Source: Thermoplasmata archaeon (GTDB lineage Archaea > Thermoplasmatota > Thermoplasmata > Thermoplasmatales > Thermoplasmataceae). Taken from it: 14,481 nt of DNA. The notes under the pieces were generated by a model that was given only the letters and a program-made list of their open reading frames with translations, had not been told where the DNA came from and made no database searches. Below are positions 13,593-14,481 of this stretch, piece after piece. The position numbers were made by a program, and so were the translations under genes. Where the stretch lies: NCBI GenBank assembly GCA_021792045.1, contig JAJYVJ010000036.1, forward strand, positions 1-14,481, written 5' to 3'. Positions within the stretch are counted from its first letter, which is position 1, and each line of letters starts with the position of its first letter.

Positions 13593-14481
13593 TTGGATAC
13601 AAAGTTACCGGGTATTGATGAAATTAAGGAAGCAGAAATGTACCTCGAGGGGAAGATTAACAAGACTCCCCTACAGAGATCAGCAACATTCAGTACAGTT
13701 TACGGCTCCGATCTGTACTTTAAACTGGAGAACTGGCAGAAAACTGGTTCGTTCAAGAGTAGGGGTGCCTTGTACCGAATATCGAAGCTGAGCGCAGATG
13801 AGAAAAAACGCGGAGTTATAACAGCAAGTTCCGGTAATCATGCGCAGGGGGTGGCCTTCGCCGCAAAATATTCCGGCATAAAGGCAAAGATTGTGATGCC
13901 GGAGACGACGATCCCTGCCAAGATAAATGCAGTCTTGAACTATGGGGCTGAGGTAGTTCTCAAGGGACAGGATTATTCGGACGCACGAGCCGTTGCCTCG
14001 GAAATACAGAAAATTGAGGGACGTACTTTCATCGAGGCGTTCAACGATCCTTACGTGATTGCAGGCCAGGGTACTATAGGTTTGGAGATTTACAGGGACC
14101 TCAAAAACGTTGATACGGTGATAGTTCCAGTTGGTGGTGGAGGTCTTATCTCGGGTATATCCATAGCACTCAAATCACTCAATAAGGACATCAGAGTTAT
14201 AGGTGTAGAGTCCGAACTTTCTGACTCAATGAAAGAATCACTGGAGGCAGGAAAGATTGTGGCACACACTTCTGGAAACAGCATTGCCGATGGTATTTCG
14301 GTAAAGTATCCAGGCGAACTCACTCTTGAAGCAGCGAAACAGAACGTAGATGACATAGTTACTGTAAGCGACGAAACCATTGCAATGGCGATATACAAGC
14401 TGCTGGAGAGGAGCAAGATACTTGTGGAACCCTCTGGTGCGGCTGCATTTGCTGCGATTATGGAAAACAAGGTGGATATTA
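13593..14481 (+). CDS. ilvA: Threonine ammonia-lyase (threonine dehydratase), 3' end outside window
   Basis: It is a PLP enzyme that deaminates threonine (often serine too) to 2-oxobutanoate and ammonia. About 296 codons are visible from a TTG at 13593, and the frame is still open at the window end. LPGIDEIKEAEMYLEGKINK followed by TPL (residues 5-27) is the usual family start. GSFKSRGA (52-59) carries the PLP lysine Lys55. SSGNHAQG (79-86) and the phosphate-binding VGGGGLISG (180-188) are present, and EPSGAAAFAA appears near the cut end. An ATG at 13638 is possible but would remove conserved N-terminal residues. A GTGAT five bases before the TTG may serve the ribosome. Six bases separate it from the cyclodeaminase stop, so it belongs to the same operon. 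Whether an ACT regulatory domain follows, which would separate catabolic from isoleucine-pathway types, lies outside the window. Confidence 0.93.
   Translation, partial: MDTKLPGIDEIKEAEMYLEGKINKTPLQRSATFSTVYGSDLYFKLENWQKTGSFKSRGALYRISKLSADEKKRGVITASSGNHAQGVAFAAKYSGIKAKIVMPETTIPAKINAVLNYGAEVVLKGQDYSDARAVASEIQKIEGRTFIEAFNDPYVIAGQGTIGLEIYRDLKNVDTVIVPVGGGGLISGISIALKSLNKDIRVIGVESELSDSMKESLEAGKIVAHTSGNSIADGISVKYPGELTLEAAKQNVDDIVTVSDETIAMAIYKLLERSKILVEPSGAAAFAAIMENKVDI

Noticed and set aside
14090..14470. 126-codon minus-strand frame
   Set aside because: It is entirely antisense to the threonine ammonia-lyase, and its low-complexity Ser/Leu-rich product is typical of a shadow frame.
1..14481. Mobile elements, CRISPR arrays, defence or secondary-metabolite genes
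   Set aside because: No spaced direct repeats, transposase motifs, terminal repeats or defence-protein motifs were found; all large frames are metabolic or hypothetical.

Overview
The window is chromosomal DNA of an archaeon, most likely a member or relative of the Thermoplasmatales. Several signs support this. Many genes begin at GTG or TTG. AT-rich BoxA (TATA) elements lie about 25 bases upstream of several start codons, as in leaderless archaeal transcription, while other genes carry archaeal Shine-Dalgarno matches (GGTGATC, GGAGGT, AGGTGA). The tRNA gene has no encoded CCA. The gene content (B12-dependent class II ribonucleotide reductase, folate-linked formiminoglutamate enzymes, and a ferrochelatase-type heme route in an archaeon) fits that group. 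The order-level assignment is an inference from sequence reading, not from a search.

Layout. Positions 1-323 (minus) hold the 5' part of a small P-loop, Ras-like protein with a degenerate switch region. Positions 413-5239 form a heme biosynthesis cluster: hemE and hemH on the minus strand, overlapping by 19 bases, divergent from hemC and hemD (overlapping) and then hemB on the plus strand. Together they run from 5-aminolevulinate through porphobilinogen, hydroxymethylbilane and uroporphyrinogen III to coproporphyrinogen III, plus the iron insertion step. Genes for making 5-aminolevulinate, for porphyrinogen oxidation and for the final coproheme decarboxylation are not in the window. A tRNA-Leu(GAG) follows at 5277-5361 (minus). 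Positions 5560-8558 (minus) carry an amino-acid permease followed by an FAD-dependent amine/amino-acid oxidoreductase. Positions 8785-9383 (plus) hold a candidate 23-residue hydrophobic peptide whose stop overlaps the start of an unrecognised, probably exported glycoprotein-like protein. Positions 9433-11784 (minus) encode class II ribonucleotide reductase. Positions 12073-14481 (plus) form a tight operon: glutamate formimidoyltransferase, formimidoyl-THF cyclodeaminase and a threonine ammonia-lyase cut by the window end.

How it fits together. Uroporphyrinogen III made by HemB, HemC and HemD is the branch point to heme (HemE, HemH) and, where the organism makes it, to cobalamin, the cofactor of the reductase encoded here. 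The last operon degrades amino acids: formiminoglutamate from histidine is turned into glutamate, ammonia and methenyl-THF, and threonine is deaminated to 2-oxobutanoate. The permease and flavin oxidoreductase probably import and oxidise an amino acid or N-methylated amine. I saw no mobile element, CRISPR array, rRNA gene or convincing riboswitch. The window is mostly core metabolism. The less usual points are the degenerate GTPase, the CpfC-like ferrochelatase in an archaeon, the dyads around the hemB promoter, the coupled small peptide with its exported neighbour, and a bacterial-looking hairpin plus T-run terminator.
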